Below, piece after piece: positions 38,911-48,541 of a DNA stretch of 64,000 nucleotides (its first letter is position 1; each line of letters starts with the position of its first letter). The position numbers were made by a program, and so were the translations under genes. Below the pieces are notes generated by a model that saw nothing but the letters and a program-made list of their open reading frames with translations, ran no database searches and was not told the origin of the DNA. Origin of the DNA: CAVPXC01 sp963709505 (GTDB taxonomy: Bacteria > Chloroflexota > Anaerolineae > JAAEKA01); assembly GCA_963709505.1 (NCBI GenBank), contig CAVPXC010000026.1:62001-126000 (forward strand). The letters run 5' to 3'.

Positions 38911-40091
38911 CTGAGCATCCCCACGGCCTTTCCTACCTGCTCGTAGATGGCAAGAGCCCGATCCATCTGATCCCTCGTGTGGGTGGCCATATAGCTGGTA
39001 CGCAACATGGCCCGGCCCACCGGCACGCCTGGACTGATCACCGGATTGACGAACACACCTGCGTCAAAAAGCTGACGCCAGACAAAGAAGCACAACTGAT
39101 CCTCGCCGATGATGATCGGCACCACTGGCGTGCAACTCCTGCCGGTGTCAAAGCCCAGACGATGCAGCTCTCGACGCATATAGTCGGCGTTTGCGTTGAC
39201 CTGATCCGCTCGCTCCGGCTCCCTACGCATGATATCGAGAGCCGCCAGGGCCGCCGCCGCGTTGCTGGGGGGAATGCTAGCGCTGAAGATCATGGATCGG
39301 CCGTGGTGCTTGACGAAGCCAACCACATCTTCTTCGGCTGCGATGAAGCCTCCCAGGCTGGCAAAAGATTTGCTGAAAGTGGACATAATGATATCCACAT
39401 CGTCGGTCACGCCAAAGTGGGCTGCCGTGCCTTTTCCTCTGCCCAACACACCCATGCCGTGAGCGTCATCCACCATCAGACGGGCGCCGTGTTTTTTGAT
39501 CACTGGGATCATCTCGGGCAGCGGTGCGATGTCACCCTCCATGCTGAAGAGGCCATCGACGATCACGAGCCGGCCAGATTCTTCCGGCAGGCTGGCGAGC
39601 ACTCGATCCAAGTCGGCTATGTCGTTATGGCGAAAGCGCTTCATCTCGCCGAAAGACATCTGCGCGCCGTCTACGATGCAGGCATGGTCGTCCTTGTCGA
39701 GCACAGCGTAGTCGCGCCGGCCGACCAGCGAGCTGATCGTGCCGAGGTTGGTCTGGTACCCGGTGCTGAACACCAGAGCCGCGGGTTTGCCGACGAACTC
39801 AGCCAACTCATGCTCAAGCTGCTCATGCAGCACGAGGGTGCCATTTAGAAAGCGCGAGCCGGTACAGCTCGTGCCGTATTTCTTGATCGCCTCGATGGCC
39901 GCCTCACGCACCTTGGGGTGGGTAGTTAGTCCAAGGTAGTTGTTCGAACCAAACATCAACAACCGGCGCCCCTTGTAGATCGCCTCGGTGCCGTCGTGGC
40001 CGTCTAGTGCGATAAAATAGGGATAGTAGCCAGCAGCTATGGCGTCTTTGGCGGTTTGATAGCGATACGCCTTCTCGAAAATATCAGCCAT
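38907..40091 (-). CDS. Alpha-oxoamine synthase, serine palmitoyltransferase-like
   Basis: A 394-aa PLP enzyme that condenses an amino acid with an acyl-CoA. Family motifs: SNNYLGLTTHPKV, YGTSCTGSRFLNGT, VFSTGYQTNLG, the PLP-binding DDAHGMGVLG and the Schiff-base Lys in MSTFSKSFASLGGF. The TFSKS context and the TGSRFLNGT segment resemble bacterial serine palmitoyltransferase more than KBL or BioF, but the substrate is not provable here. GGAGG lies nine bases upstream of ATG 40091. Confidence 0.82.
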   Translation of the reverse strand: MADIFEKAYRYQTAKDAIAAGYYPYFIALDGHDGTEAIYKGRRLLMFGSNNYLGLTTHPKVREAAIEAIKKYGTSCTGSRFLNGTLVLHEQLEHELAEFVGKPAALVFSTGYQTNLGTISSLVGRRDYAVLDKDDHACIVDGAQMSFGEMKRFRHNDIADLDRVLASLPEESGRLVIVDGLFSMEGDIAPLPEMIPVIKKHGARLMVDDAHGMGVLGRGKGTAAHFGVTDDVDIIMSTFSKSFASLGGFIAAEEDVVGFVKHHGRSMIFSASIPPSNAAAALAALDIMRREPERADQVNANADYMRRELHRLGFDTGRSCTPVVPIIIGEDQLCFFVWRQLFDAGVFVNPVISPGVPVGRAMLRTSYMATHTRDQMDRALAIYEQVGKAVGMLS

Positions 40092-40158
40092 TGAGAATTA
40101 CCTCCAGGAGCAAGCTTAAGGGCCGCCAGTGACGCGGCCCTTTGCTCGAGTCTGTGTC

Positions 40159-40187
40159 ATTATAGAATGATTGGGGGCTTTTGCCAA
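40159..40187 (-). promoter_or_regulatory. Promoter of the alpha-oxoamine synthase
   Basis: On the minus strand: TTGGCA, 17-bp spacer, TATAAT. The predicted 5' leader is about 60 nt and contains the GGAGG before ATG 40091. Confidence 0.65.
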
Positions 40188-40209
40188 AAGAGGAGGCATC
40201 CGTTCCCAT

Positions 40210-40347
40210 TCAGCCCGGTGAATGGAATTCACCGGCTGAAACGGAGAAGTGCCCTCAGGCACTGGGGAGCGGATCAGCTCAGCCCGGTGAATGGAATTCA
40301 CCGGCTGAAACGGAGAAGTGCCCTCAGGCACTGGGGAGCGGATCAGT
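40210..40347. repeat. Two 69-bp tandem repeats with internal palindromes
   Basis: Copies 40210-40278 and 40279-40347 are virtually identical. Each holds AGCCCGGTGAAT paired with ATTCACCGGCT around GGA, and a second small hairpin GTGCCCTCAGGCAC. More hairpins follow at 40348-40405 (AGGCCCC with GGGGCCT; CCAGGGGAT with ATCCCTGG). This fills the gap between the oxoamine synthase promoter and the helicase stop. Confidence 0.9.
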
Positions 40348-40423
40348 TCCCAGGCCCCGAGGGGCCTTCTCAGTTTCAGCCAGGGGATTTCCAATCCCTG
40401 GAACAAGAAAGGCTGTTCACAGT

Positions 40424-43110
40424 TCACCACCCACCGGGGATGGACGCCTCGATAAGTGCCAGAGTCAAGCGCTTGACGTCCATATCGGCCTCCTGCGTCT
40501 CGGGCATTGGACCTACACAGGCTGGACAGCCGGCCTGGCACGGGCAGCGTCGCACGAGCGCGCCTGCTGCAGCCATCAAGTCGGCTCGCAGTTCGTACAA
40601 CCGTTGGCTGAAGCCAATACCGGCCGGGATCTTTTCGTACACCGTGATGGCCGGCTGCCCATCGTGCGCTGACTGCGCCTCTGCTATCACGCCCAGGTCG
40701 CCCGGATCGCACATCAAATGAAGGGGGGCCAGGCTGCCTATTGCGTAGGCCAGGCCGCCCAAACCGGTGCGCAGCCGCTGGCCGCGTTCGACCCGTTGGT
40801 GACAGGTACGACACAGCGTGAGTAGGTTGTCAAGTTGATTGGCCTGCAAATACGCGTCGTTCACTCCGGCAAGGTAGCCAAAGGCCCGAAACGGCCGCTT
40901 GTGGTGCACGTCGTGCTGGCGTCCCGCGGGTTCAGGCGCGCCGCAGACCGTGCAGCGATAGGCATCGCGTGCCCGAATGGCATTGCGCTGCTGTGACCAG
41001 TTCGGACCGTAGTCATTTGGATCGCTGCGCCACTCGCCGGCAATTCGCAACGGCTCTAGTAGCGCCTCAGAGAAGGCCAACCAGTAGGCTTCTGTCTCCA
41101 AAACCTGCTCTGGCAAATCGATCTGGCCGTATCCCAGCGTTTCGTGGGTGTGTAACTTTACCTTACGATAGACACTGGCCCGGCTGATGACCCGCACGGG
41201 ACCATGGGCATAAACGACGCCCGTCTCCAGCGTCTCTTCATGCACGCCCAGCACTTCAACCTGCTGGCTGGCGCTGGCCTGCGTGTAGTAGTCGACCTCT
41301 TCGCGACGCACCCAGGCCTGCCCGTTCTCCCAATCCAGGCGCTCGACGACAAACGGCTGGCCGTCGTGCAGGTAAATCGCCCCCTCGTGCAACAACAAAG
41401 GCGCGGCGGTGCGTTCAAGCTCGCCGATCACCTTGTAGGGCAAATTGCCAATTTCCCAGGCTTTACCGACATCATAGGGCAAATTGCCAATTTGCCCTAC
41501 ATCGCTGGCATGGATCACCACAGTATCAGGCGAAGCGGAACGCAGGCTGATCTGCTGCGCGGGGAAGCCCTCACCCATCCAAAACCAGTCACCGCCATGG
41601 CGTTGGATGTCGCCGATCTCAGCCAGGTAGGCCAGGACGTCGCCGGTGTCGCCGGCGTTGCCGAAGTGCTCGCCTGTCCTGAATGGTAGCTCGAAGGCGG
41701 CGCAGGCCACATGGCTGCTTAGGATCGCCAGGTTGTCCGGGTTGATCAACGCGTGTTCGGGGTTGCGGCCAAAGAAATACTCGGGGTGCGTGATGATGTA
41801 TTGATCCAACGCGCCTGCTGTGGCTACAAGCACGGCCAGGGACACCGCGCTGCGTCAACCGGCGCGGCCGGCCTGTTGCCACGCACTCGCGATCGTGCCC
41901 GGAAAGCCGGTCAACACGGCCGCATCGAGCCCGCCGATGTTGACCCCAAGTTCCAGCGCATTGGTGGCGACCACGGCTTGGATGCTGCCTGAGCGCAGGC
42001 CGCGCTCGATCTCACGGCGCTCCTCGGGGAGGTAGCCGCTGCGGTAGCCGCGGATTGAGTGCTGAGTGCTGAGCGATGAGTGATGAGTGGTCTTGTCCCG
42101 CAAATACGTGAGCAGCACCTCCACTGATAACCTCGACCGGGCAAAAACGACGGTCTGCACACCATTTTGGACGAGTTGCGCGGCGATGGCTTCGGCTTCG
42201 AGCAGGCTCGAGCGCCGCAGGCCTAGGGTGGGGTCGACCAATGGCGGGTTGTAGAAGACGAGATGGCGCTCGCCTTTGGGTGCGCCGTCGTCGTCGAACA
42301 GGGTCATGGACGATTCCACCAGCCGTTCGGCCAGTTCCCTGGGATTGGCGATTGTGGCTGAGGCGCAAAGAAACTGCGGGCTGGCGCCATAGAATGCGCA
42401 CAGGCGCCGCAGCCGACGCAAGACATTGGCAACGTGGCTGCCGAAGACGCCGCGATACGCGTGCACCTCGTCGATCACGACGTAGCGCAGGTTTGCCAGG
42501 AACGGCGCCCATTGGGGATGATATGGCAGCATGCCAAGGTGAATCATGTCGGGGTTCGTCAGCACCAGACGTGCTTGTTGGCGCAGGCGAGCCCGGTCGC
42601 GCTGAGGCGTGTCGCCGTCGTAGGTGGCGGGGGCTAGCGGGGAGTGCTGAGTGCTGAGTGCTGAGTGCTGAGTGAGGAGTGCGGACCCTGGCTCGCCGGT
42701 TCCGATGATAGGCGAGTGCGGAGTGGAGAAGATGGCGGCTTCGAGGTGGTGGAGCTCGGCGAGTTGGTCTTGGGCGAGGGCTTTGGTTGGGAAGAGATAG
42801 AGCGCCCTGGCGGTTGGGTCGGAGAGGAGGTCGTGGACGACGGGTAGGTTGTAGCAAAGGGTTTTGCCGCTGGCGGTTGGCGTGACCACCACGAAGTTCT
42901 CTCCGCGGCGGGCGATCTGCCAACAGGCGTCTTGATGGCTGTAGAGCGTGTTGATGCCGCGCGGTGTAGTGCAGCCGCAAGCGCGGGGTCGAGCTCGGCG
43001 GGCAGCGGAAGGAGGCGGGCCGGCTGAGCTGGCACAACTTCCCAAGCGGTCACGTTGCGCATGAACGCCGGGTCGAGACGCAAGTTACGGATCAGCGCGT
43101 CGATAGACAT
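40424..43110 (-). CDS. MrfA/YprA-type DEAH helicase with nested HNH domain, frameshifted
   Basis: DNA helicase of the MrfA (YprA) type, roughly 895 aa after repair of shifts near 42,960 and 41,850. N-terminal RecA domain: TPTASGKTLCYNLP, LFPTKALAQDQ, DEVHAYRG (DEVH box) and CASATIANP. Second domain: VVATNALELGVNIGG and QQAGRAG. The C-terminal DUF1998-like part ends in CPCQAGCPAC, the zinc-binding Cys cluster. Between EALLEPL and GLGGLAYAIG sits an HNH motif (CTVC ... HHKRPF ... LCRTCH, coding about 40,790-40,960) absent from the paralog at 55151. The gene also carries heptamer and palindromic insertions. The -10 box lies 6 nt before its ATG. Confidence 0.82.
41436..41499. repeat. Palindromic repeat pair inside the helicase coding sequence
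   Basis: TAGGGCAAATT-GCC-AATTTGCCCTA at 41475-41499 is a perfect hairpin, with a partial copy at 41436-41454. Both are translated in frame as IGNLPY units within the DUF1998-like region, so the repeat entered without closing the frame. Confidence 0.75.
42055..42090. repeat. In-frame heptamer insertion in the MrfA-HNH helicase, site 2
   Basis: GAGTGCT/GAGTGAT-type heptamers, translated on the minus strand as LSTQHS-like peptides just before the GYRSGYLPEE motif of the second RecA domain. The equivalent loop of the paralog is also expanded by repeat sequence. Confidence 0.75.
42641..42684. repeat. In-frame heptamer insertion in the MrfA-HNH helicase, site 1
   Basis: Repeated GAGTGCT units (GCTGAGTGCTGAGTG) encode TQHSALSTQHS immediately before the ATYDGDTP motif of the first RecA domain. 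Confidence 0.8.
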
Positions 43111-43116
43111 GAGGGC

Positions 43117-43145
43117 ATTATATCTGAGTGGGGGATTCGTGCCAG
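43117..43145 (-). promoter_or_regulatory. Promoter giving a leaderless MrfA-HNH transcript
   Basis: On the minus strand a perfect TATAAT (43122-43117) ends 6 bases before ATG 43110; CTGGCA lies 17 bp further upstream. The 334-base gap to the efflux gene otherwise holds two small hairpins (43283-43298 and 43322-43337) and a TATAAT at 43393-43398. Confidence 0.55.
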
Positions 43146-43444
43146 CGCTGAGAGGTCGTGTGAATCCGGCTGCGGCGGAGGGGGAGAGCAGGATTTGCGG
43201 AATGGTCGGATCGGAAAGCGGGATACTTCACGAGATCCAGTCAGACGCCCATATGCTGGGCGCGCAATCGCCAATGAAAACACCTCGACAAGTCGAGGAG
43301 TCCGGCGTTTGCCCAGGAACTCCCGAACTTGTTCGGGCATTATCAAACGGCTTCTACAGCTTTTCGAAATCGCTTATGGAACGGCAAAGTGCTATAATGG
43401 CGAGTGCCTTGGTCATCAACTGGTTTTATCTTGAGCGCACAACC

Positions 43445-44542
43445 ATGTCCATCACCCGTCGTACCGCCCTACTTTCGGTCGGCGCAGCCCTCGTCACGAT
43501 GGCGCTTAAGTTCGGCGCGTTTCTGCTGACCGGCTCGGTCGGCCTGCTGTCGGATGCAGCGGAGTCTTCGGTCAACCTGGTTGCGGCCTTGATCGCCTTC
43601 ACGGCCCTGACCATTGCGGATCGTCCGCCCGACGACGACCACACCTACGGCCACGACAAGGCCGAGTACTTCTCCAGCGGCGCCGAGGGCACGCTGATTC
43701 TGGTCGCGGCCGCCGTGATCCTCTATACTGCCATCAATCGCATCTTGCATCCGGTTCCTCTCGAAAATCTGGGGATCGGCGTAGTCATCGCCTTAGTCGC
43801 CTCCGCCATCAATTTTGGCGTGTCACGTATCATGCTGCGGGTCGCTCGTCAAGAAGACAGCATCGCTCTGGAGGCGGACGCGAACCATCTGATGACCGAT
43901 GTCTGGACCTCAGTCGGCGTGGTCGTTGGCGTGGGTCTCGTTGCTCTGACTGGCTGGCAAATTTTGGACCCCTTGATCGCCATCGCAGTAGCCATCCAGA
44001 TCATCGTCATGGGCATCCGGCTAATCAAGCGATCAATGCTGGGGTTGATGGACACAACTCTTCCCCAGGACGAGGTGATCGTGATCACTCAGTCGATTGC
44101 GCATGCCTGCGGAGAGGAAACCCCGTACCACGCGTTGCGCACACGCAAGTCAGGATCGCGACGGTTTGTCGACTTTCACCTGCTTCTGCCGGGCAAGACC
44201 AGCGTCCAGGAGTCGCATGACTTGGTGATGAAGATCGAGGGCGAGATCGAACAACAACTGGCTCATACCTACGTGACGATCCACGTCGAGCCCAAGGAGG
44301 ACCACGCCTCATGGGATGGGCAGATCGTAGGCGGCTTGTCGAGTCCCTCGGCGGGCGAGCAAGCGGGGCAGACCCCGGAGGGCAGACGCAAGGCCGTGCC
44401 CCTACGACCGACCGTCGTAGGGGCAGTGCCCTTGCGGTCGCCCCGATTGGACGGTCATAAAAAACATCACGCCCTTCATCGAGCGCCATTGCTCGACGAA
44501 GGGCGTGATATTTGCCCGGAGATACAAAGTGCGAGGATTTAG
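43445..44542 (+). CDS. Cation diffusion facilitator (metal efflux) with repeat-derived C-terminus
   Basis: Proton-coupled divalent metal exporter. It shows the CDF membrane domain with metal-site residues in GLLSDAAESSVNLVA and HLMTDVWTSVGV, the TYGHDKAEYFSSG loop and a C-terminal ferredoxin-like domain (HALRTRKSGSRRFVDFHLLLPG). ATG 43445 is chosen on homology; upstream open frame is non-coding in character. After about HVEPKEDHASWDG the protein continues about 75 residues through an inverted-repeat element and a terminator hairpin, reaching into the stop region of the convergent permease gene. The natural end was probably lost to the insertion or an indel. Confidence 0.85.
   Translation: MSITRRTALLSVGAALVTMALKFGAFLLTGSVGLLSDAAESSVNLVAALIAFTALTIADRPPDDDHTYGHDKAEYFSSGAEGTLILVAAAVILYTAINRILHPVPLENLGIGVVIALVASAINFGVSRIMLRVARQEDSIALEADANHLMTDVWTSVGVVVGVGLVALTGWQILDPLIAIAVAIQIIVMGIRLIKRSMLGLMDTTLPQDEVIVITQSIAHACGEETPYHALRTRKSGSRRFVDFHLLLPGKTSVQESHDLVMKIEGEIEQQLAHTYVTIHVEPKEDHASWDGQIVGGLSSPSAGEQAGQTPEGRRKAVPLRPTVVGAVPLRSPRLDGHKKHHALHRAPLLDEGRDICPEIQSARI
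44387..44436. mobile_element. Inverted repeat of the GTAGGGGCA family
   Basis: CGCAAGGCCGTGCCCCTACGAC pairs, with minor mismatches, with CGTCGTAGGGGCAGTGCCCTTGCG. The core is shared with the element at 51036-51133. It is read through by the efflux protein frame. Confidence 0.7.
44459..44513 (-). terminator. Rho-independent terminator of the peptide transporter operon
   Basis: Stem ATCACGCCCTTC/GAAGGGCGTGAT extended by a GAGC/GCTC pairing, followed on the minus strand by GTTTTTTAT. It lies 26 nt past the permease stop at 44539. Confidence 0.75.
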
Positions 44543-45544
44543 CGATCGCGCAGGCGAGGATCCAACGCATCGCGCAGGCCATCGCCCAGGAAGTTGAAGG
44601 ACAGCACGATCAGCGCCACACAGATGGCCGGCGCCAGCAGCAGCCAGGGCTGGGCGTTGATCGCGGTCTGGCCGTCCAGCAGCATCGCGCCCCAACTGGT
44701 GATGAAAATGTCCTGGGGGTCGGTCGACGGGCCGCAGGCCCACGCCCAGATAACCCAGGACCGCCTCGGTGATGATCGCAGCCAGGGATAATGAAGGCTG
44801 AGGCGACGATAATCGGTCCCAGGCAGTTGGGGAACAGATGCTTGCGCATGATGCGGCCGTTCTTCGATCCGATGATGCGTGCAGCCTCCACGAACTCCTT
44901 CTCCTTGAGCGAAAGCGTCTGGCCGCGCGTCAAGCGTGCGACGCCAACCCAGTTAACAAGCGCCAGGGCAGCGAACAACAAGAACAATCCGTTGAGCAGC
45001 TGTCCAATAAACGTCGCCCGCAGCGCAGTCATGATGATGATGAAGAACAGCAGGTCGGGAAAGGCATAAAGGATGTCAGCAAAACGCATCAACAGGTTGT
45101 CAGACCGCCCTCCTTTGAATCCTGCAAACATACCGATAGGCACGCCAATCAACAAAATGATGATCAACGGCACAAAGCCGACCACCAGCGACACACGGGC
45201 GCCGTACATGATCCGGCTGAGCACATCGCGTCCCAAGGTGTCCGTGCCCAGGAGAAACTCCGTTGACCCGGCCTTGCCGTTGGGCCTCCTTCTCCACCCA
45301 CGCAGGCGGCAAGAAGTCCTTTCCGCTGTGGAGCTCCAGGGGGTTGTAAGGAGCGAAGATCGGCGCAAAGAGGGCCAGCAGCGCAGAATATGATGATGAC
45401 GATTGCTCCTCCAATCGCAGCCTTGTTCTTCAGTAGCCTCGCCCAGGCATCACGCCACAGCGAGCGCGGCGGTCGAGAAAGCGTAAATTCGGCCGAATCC
45501 AGTTGAGAGGAGGATTGGTTTGCTGGAGTTACTTGGGCGGTCAT
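44539..45544 (-). CDS. Peptide ABC transporter permease, DppC/OppC-type, several frameshifts
   Basis: Inner-membrane permease. The start MTAQVTPANQ, the N-terminal membrane segment (AAIGGAIVIIIF) and the family motif TDTLGRDVLSRIMYGARVSL are visible. Further on come the EAA-type loop (EFVEAARIIGSKNGRIMRKH) and a C-terminal end that in the last frame reads LRDALDPRLRDR. At least three frame changes occur, near 45,380, 45,290 and 44,720-44,800. All family landmarks survive across frames, so the gene is likely intact in the organism. Last gene of the D-F-A-B-C operon. Confidence 0.82.
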
Positions 45545-45547
45545 AGG

Positions 45548-46545
45548 CTATTCTCCCACTTTGATGCGCGGATCCAGGAAGCCGTAGATCGACGTCCACG
45601 GTCAGGTTAGCAAACACCACCAGCACCGCATAGATCAGGGTTGTGCCCATGATCATCGAATAATCGCGGTTGCCGATTGCCTGCACATACGCCCGCCCGC
45701 TGCCGGGGAAGCTGAACATCTGCTCGATGATGAAGGAGCCTGTGACCAGGCCAGCCAGCGCCGGCCCCATGATCGTCACTACCGGGATCAGGGAGTTGCG
45801 CAGCATGTGCCGGATAATCACGGTGCGCTCGGCCAGGCCTTTGGCCCGGGCCGTGCGGATGTAATCCTGCTGCATCACTTCCAGCATGGTGGAGCGGGTC
45901 AAGCGGGTGATGTAGGCAAAAGTACCAAAGCCCAGGATCACTGCCGGCACCAGCCAGGCGGCCGGTTGGCTCCAGTCTTGCTGGACGATCTTCATCAACT
46001 TCAGCTGGCCCGCCAGGACAATGATCAGGAAGATCGCCAGGACGAAGCTCGGCACGGAAATGCCAATGGTAGAAATGCCCAACGTGATGTAATCCACAAA
46101 GGTATTCCGCCTCAACGCCGCAATCACGCCCAGCGGGATGCCCAAAAGCGTTGCAAACGTCAAGGGCCAGGAGGCCCAGCCGGGCAGAATAGCCAAAGCG
46201 GCTGTTCCAAAAAGGCTGGTCCTCCGGCGGCTTGAACAGGATATCCTGCACCATCATGCCACGTTGCCGGTAGGAAGGTCCCAGGTCGCCGCGCAATGCC
46301 CCGCCGATGTAGCTGAGGAACTGGCTATCCAGCGGATTGCCGCCCTTGGTGTTGATAAACAACGGCTTGTCCAGGCCGAACTTCTCGTTCAGCATCTTCT
46401 GCGTGGCGGGGTCCACCTGACGCCGGTTGAGATCGCGATCCCACGGCCCGCCCGGCGCGACGTGCATCAACGTAAAGGTGATCAGCGCCACAAAGAAGAG
46501 GACCGGGATAGCCCAGAGAAGGCGGCGGATGATATACTTAGTCAT
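45548..46545 (-). CDS. Peptide ABC transporter permease, DppB/OppB-type, frameshifted
   Basis: Permease of about 330 aa after repair. It starts MTKYIIRRLLWAIPVLFFVALI and continues through LMHVAPGGPWD, then in a second frame TFATLLGIPLGVIAAL, the EAA loop YIRTARAKGLAERTVIIRHMLRNS and SFIIEQMFSFPG. In a third frame it ends YGFLDPRIKVGE. Shifts lie near 46,165 and 45,590. It is three bases upstream of dppC. An inverted repeat separates it from the binding-protein gene. Confidence 0.83.
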
Positions 46546-46593
46546 AGACACCCTCCTACCAAACGATGCTATACAATCTCCAAACAATGATAG

Positions 46594-46628
46594 AAAGTGG
46601 CCGGCGCCGGCTTGGCGCCGGCCACTTT
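46594..46628 (-). terminator. Attenuator-like hairpin between binding-protein and permease genes
   Basis: A 15-bp perfect GC-rich stem (AAAGTGGCCGGCGCC) with a 5-base loop. On the minus strand it is followed by a short T-containing run. Such hairpins commonly keep permease expression below that of the binding protein. Confidence 0.65.
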
Positions 46629-46700
46629 GTCTCTTTCGAGCTCGAGGTGGAGCGGCGTATGATCCGCGCTCCACCCGGAGAGTCGTCTTACCATCAGGTG

Positions 46701-48541
46701 CTACTGAGGCATCATCGACTGGTCGATGTCGATAGTCACCGGATCTTTGCTGCCCGGGAAGCCGGGGTCCTGCGGCGTCGTGACGATGCCCGTGACCCAC
46801 GGCTTGACCAGGTACGGTCTTAACGTTGTTCCACGCAAACGCCACCGGGGCGCCGTCGGTCAGCAGGGTTTGCGCCTGGGCATACAGCTCGGCGCGCTTG
46901 GCCGGATCGAGCTCGGTGTCGGCCTCGTTGACCAGGGCGTCGAAGTCGGCGTTCGAGTAGCCGATGCGCTCGCCGAAGCCGCCGGTCTTCCAGTAGACGC
47001 TCAGCCAGTTCTGGGGATCGGGGTAGTCCGCGCACCAGCCCAGGATGAACGTCTGCGGCGCCGTGGTGATGTCCTTGGTCAGAGCGGTGTAGGTGGTCGA
47101 CTCCACCGGATCGAGTTTCAGGTCCACACCCAGGTTTTCCTTCCACTTGGCCGCCAGCCACTCGTTGCGGGTGCGGTTGCGCGGGGTGTCGGAGAAGGTC
47201 AGGGTGATCGGGGGCAGGCCTTCGACGCTGCCATAGGAGGACTCGGCCAGGGCGGCCTTGGCGGCCTCAGGATCGAAGCCCCAGCGGTTCTCCGCGGCGT
47301 CGTATCCAGGGTATCCCGGCGGGATCCAGGTCAGGGTCGGGGAACCCAGCCCTTCAGCACGTCGGTCACCCATCCCTCGCGGTCGAAGGACATCGCAAAG
47401 GCCTCGCGCACCTTCTGATCGGTGAAGGGTTCCTTCAGCTGATGGAACATCACGGCGAAGGTGCAGGAGCCGGGGTAGATCATGGCTTCCTTGCTCAACA
47501 CAGGGTCCTGCTGAACCGTTGCGAGGTCCTCGGCGGCAAGGCCGACGATGTCGAACTCATTGTTCTTGTAGGCCTCGAACGCCACAGCGCTGTCGGTGAT
47601 GTAGGAGTACTGGAGGTCGATCTTGGCGGTGCCGCGCCAGTAGTTGGCGTTGGGCGTGAAGTAGCCACTGGACGAAGGGCTCCAGGGTCTCGAGAACGTA
47701 GGGGCCATTGCCGATCTGGTACTTGGAGCTGTTCCACCAGATTCTCGCCGCCTCGGTGATGTTCTCTTCCTTGGCGGGGTAGGTGACCCACAGGCTCATG
47801 ACGGTGTGGAAGTAGGGAGCCGGCTTGGAGAAGGTCAGGGTCAGCGTATCGCACGCTGCGTCCTCGTAGCCTTCGCAGGCGGCGCCGTCGGCATGGGAGG
47901 CCTTGACGCTCTCAGCCACGACGGCTGCGGCGGCGTCCTTAGCGGCGGCGTTCTCTTCTTCCGTCTTGGCCTCGTCGGCGGTGAAGCCGCGCCATTCGGG
48001 CGCACCGGCGATCTCATCCGTGATCGCGGCGTACTCGCCGGCGGTCTCGGGGTTGATGTTGCGCTTGATGGCGTAGGCGAAGCGTTCGGCGTTCAACGGC
48101 GTGCCGTCGCTGTACTTCAGGTCGGGCTGAAGCGTGAAGGTCGAGCTGGGTGGCGTCGTCGTTGTACTTCCACTTCGGCCGCAGCACCAGGCACGGTGTT
48201 GAGGTCCTTGTCCAACCGGGTCAGGCCTTCGTACATCAGCTCCAGGTGAGCGATTTCGTTGACGAAGGAGCTCTTCTGCGGGTCGATGATGTCGGGATAG
48301 GTGCCCAGGTTGATGCGAAGCACCTTGGGCCCTGCCTCGGGCGTCGGGGTGACTTCGACTTGGACTTCCTTGACGGTCTCGACGACCGTGGTGACTTCGA
48401 CCTGCTTCTCAACCACCCGTCTCTTTGACTAACCGCGGTGGAGGCCGGCGCGACCGGCGCAGCAGGGGCGGGGCAAGCGGCCAGCACGAGGCCGGCGACC
48501 AGGAGGACTGCAAACAGGGCAGCCCATTTCTTGGAAAACAT
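46701..48541 (-). CDS. Peptide-binding lipoprotein (family 5 SBP, OppA/DppA-type), multiple frameshifts
   Basis: About 613 aa after repair. The signal peptide MFSKKWAALFAVLLVAGLV ends in a LAAC lipobox. Family 5 landmarks across frames include the LRINLGTYPDIIDPQKS start, YEGLTRLD, NAERFAYAIKRNINPET, a PFTDQKVREAFAMSFDRE segment and the C-terminal WCADYPDPQNWLSVYW, then VTIDIDQSMMPQ. Shifts are near 48,420, 48,155, 47,680, 47,340 and 46,825. The start has GGAGGAG upstream. An insertion rich in Ala/Glu (EENAAAKDAAAAVVAE, about residue 180) is unusual for the family. Binds oligopeptides or similar solutes outside the membrane. Confidence 0.83.

Noticed and set aside
38979..39848. 289-aa plus-strand open frame
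   Set aside because: Antisense to the alpha-oxoamine synthase; low-complexity and without motifs.
40210..40347. Tandem 69-bp repeats considered as a CRISPR array
   Set aside because: Only two copies, directly abutting without spacers, each internally palindromic.
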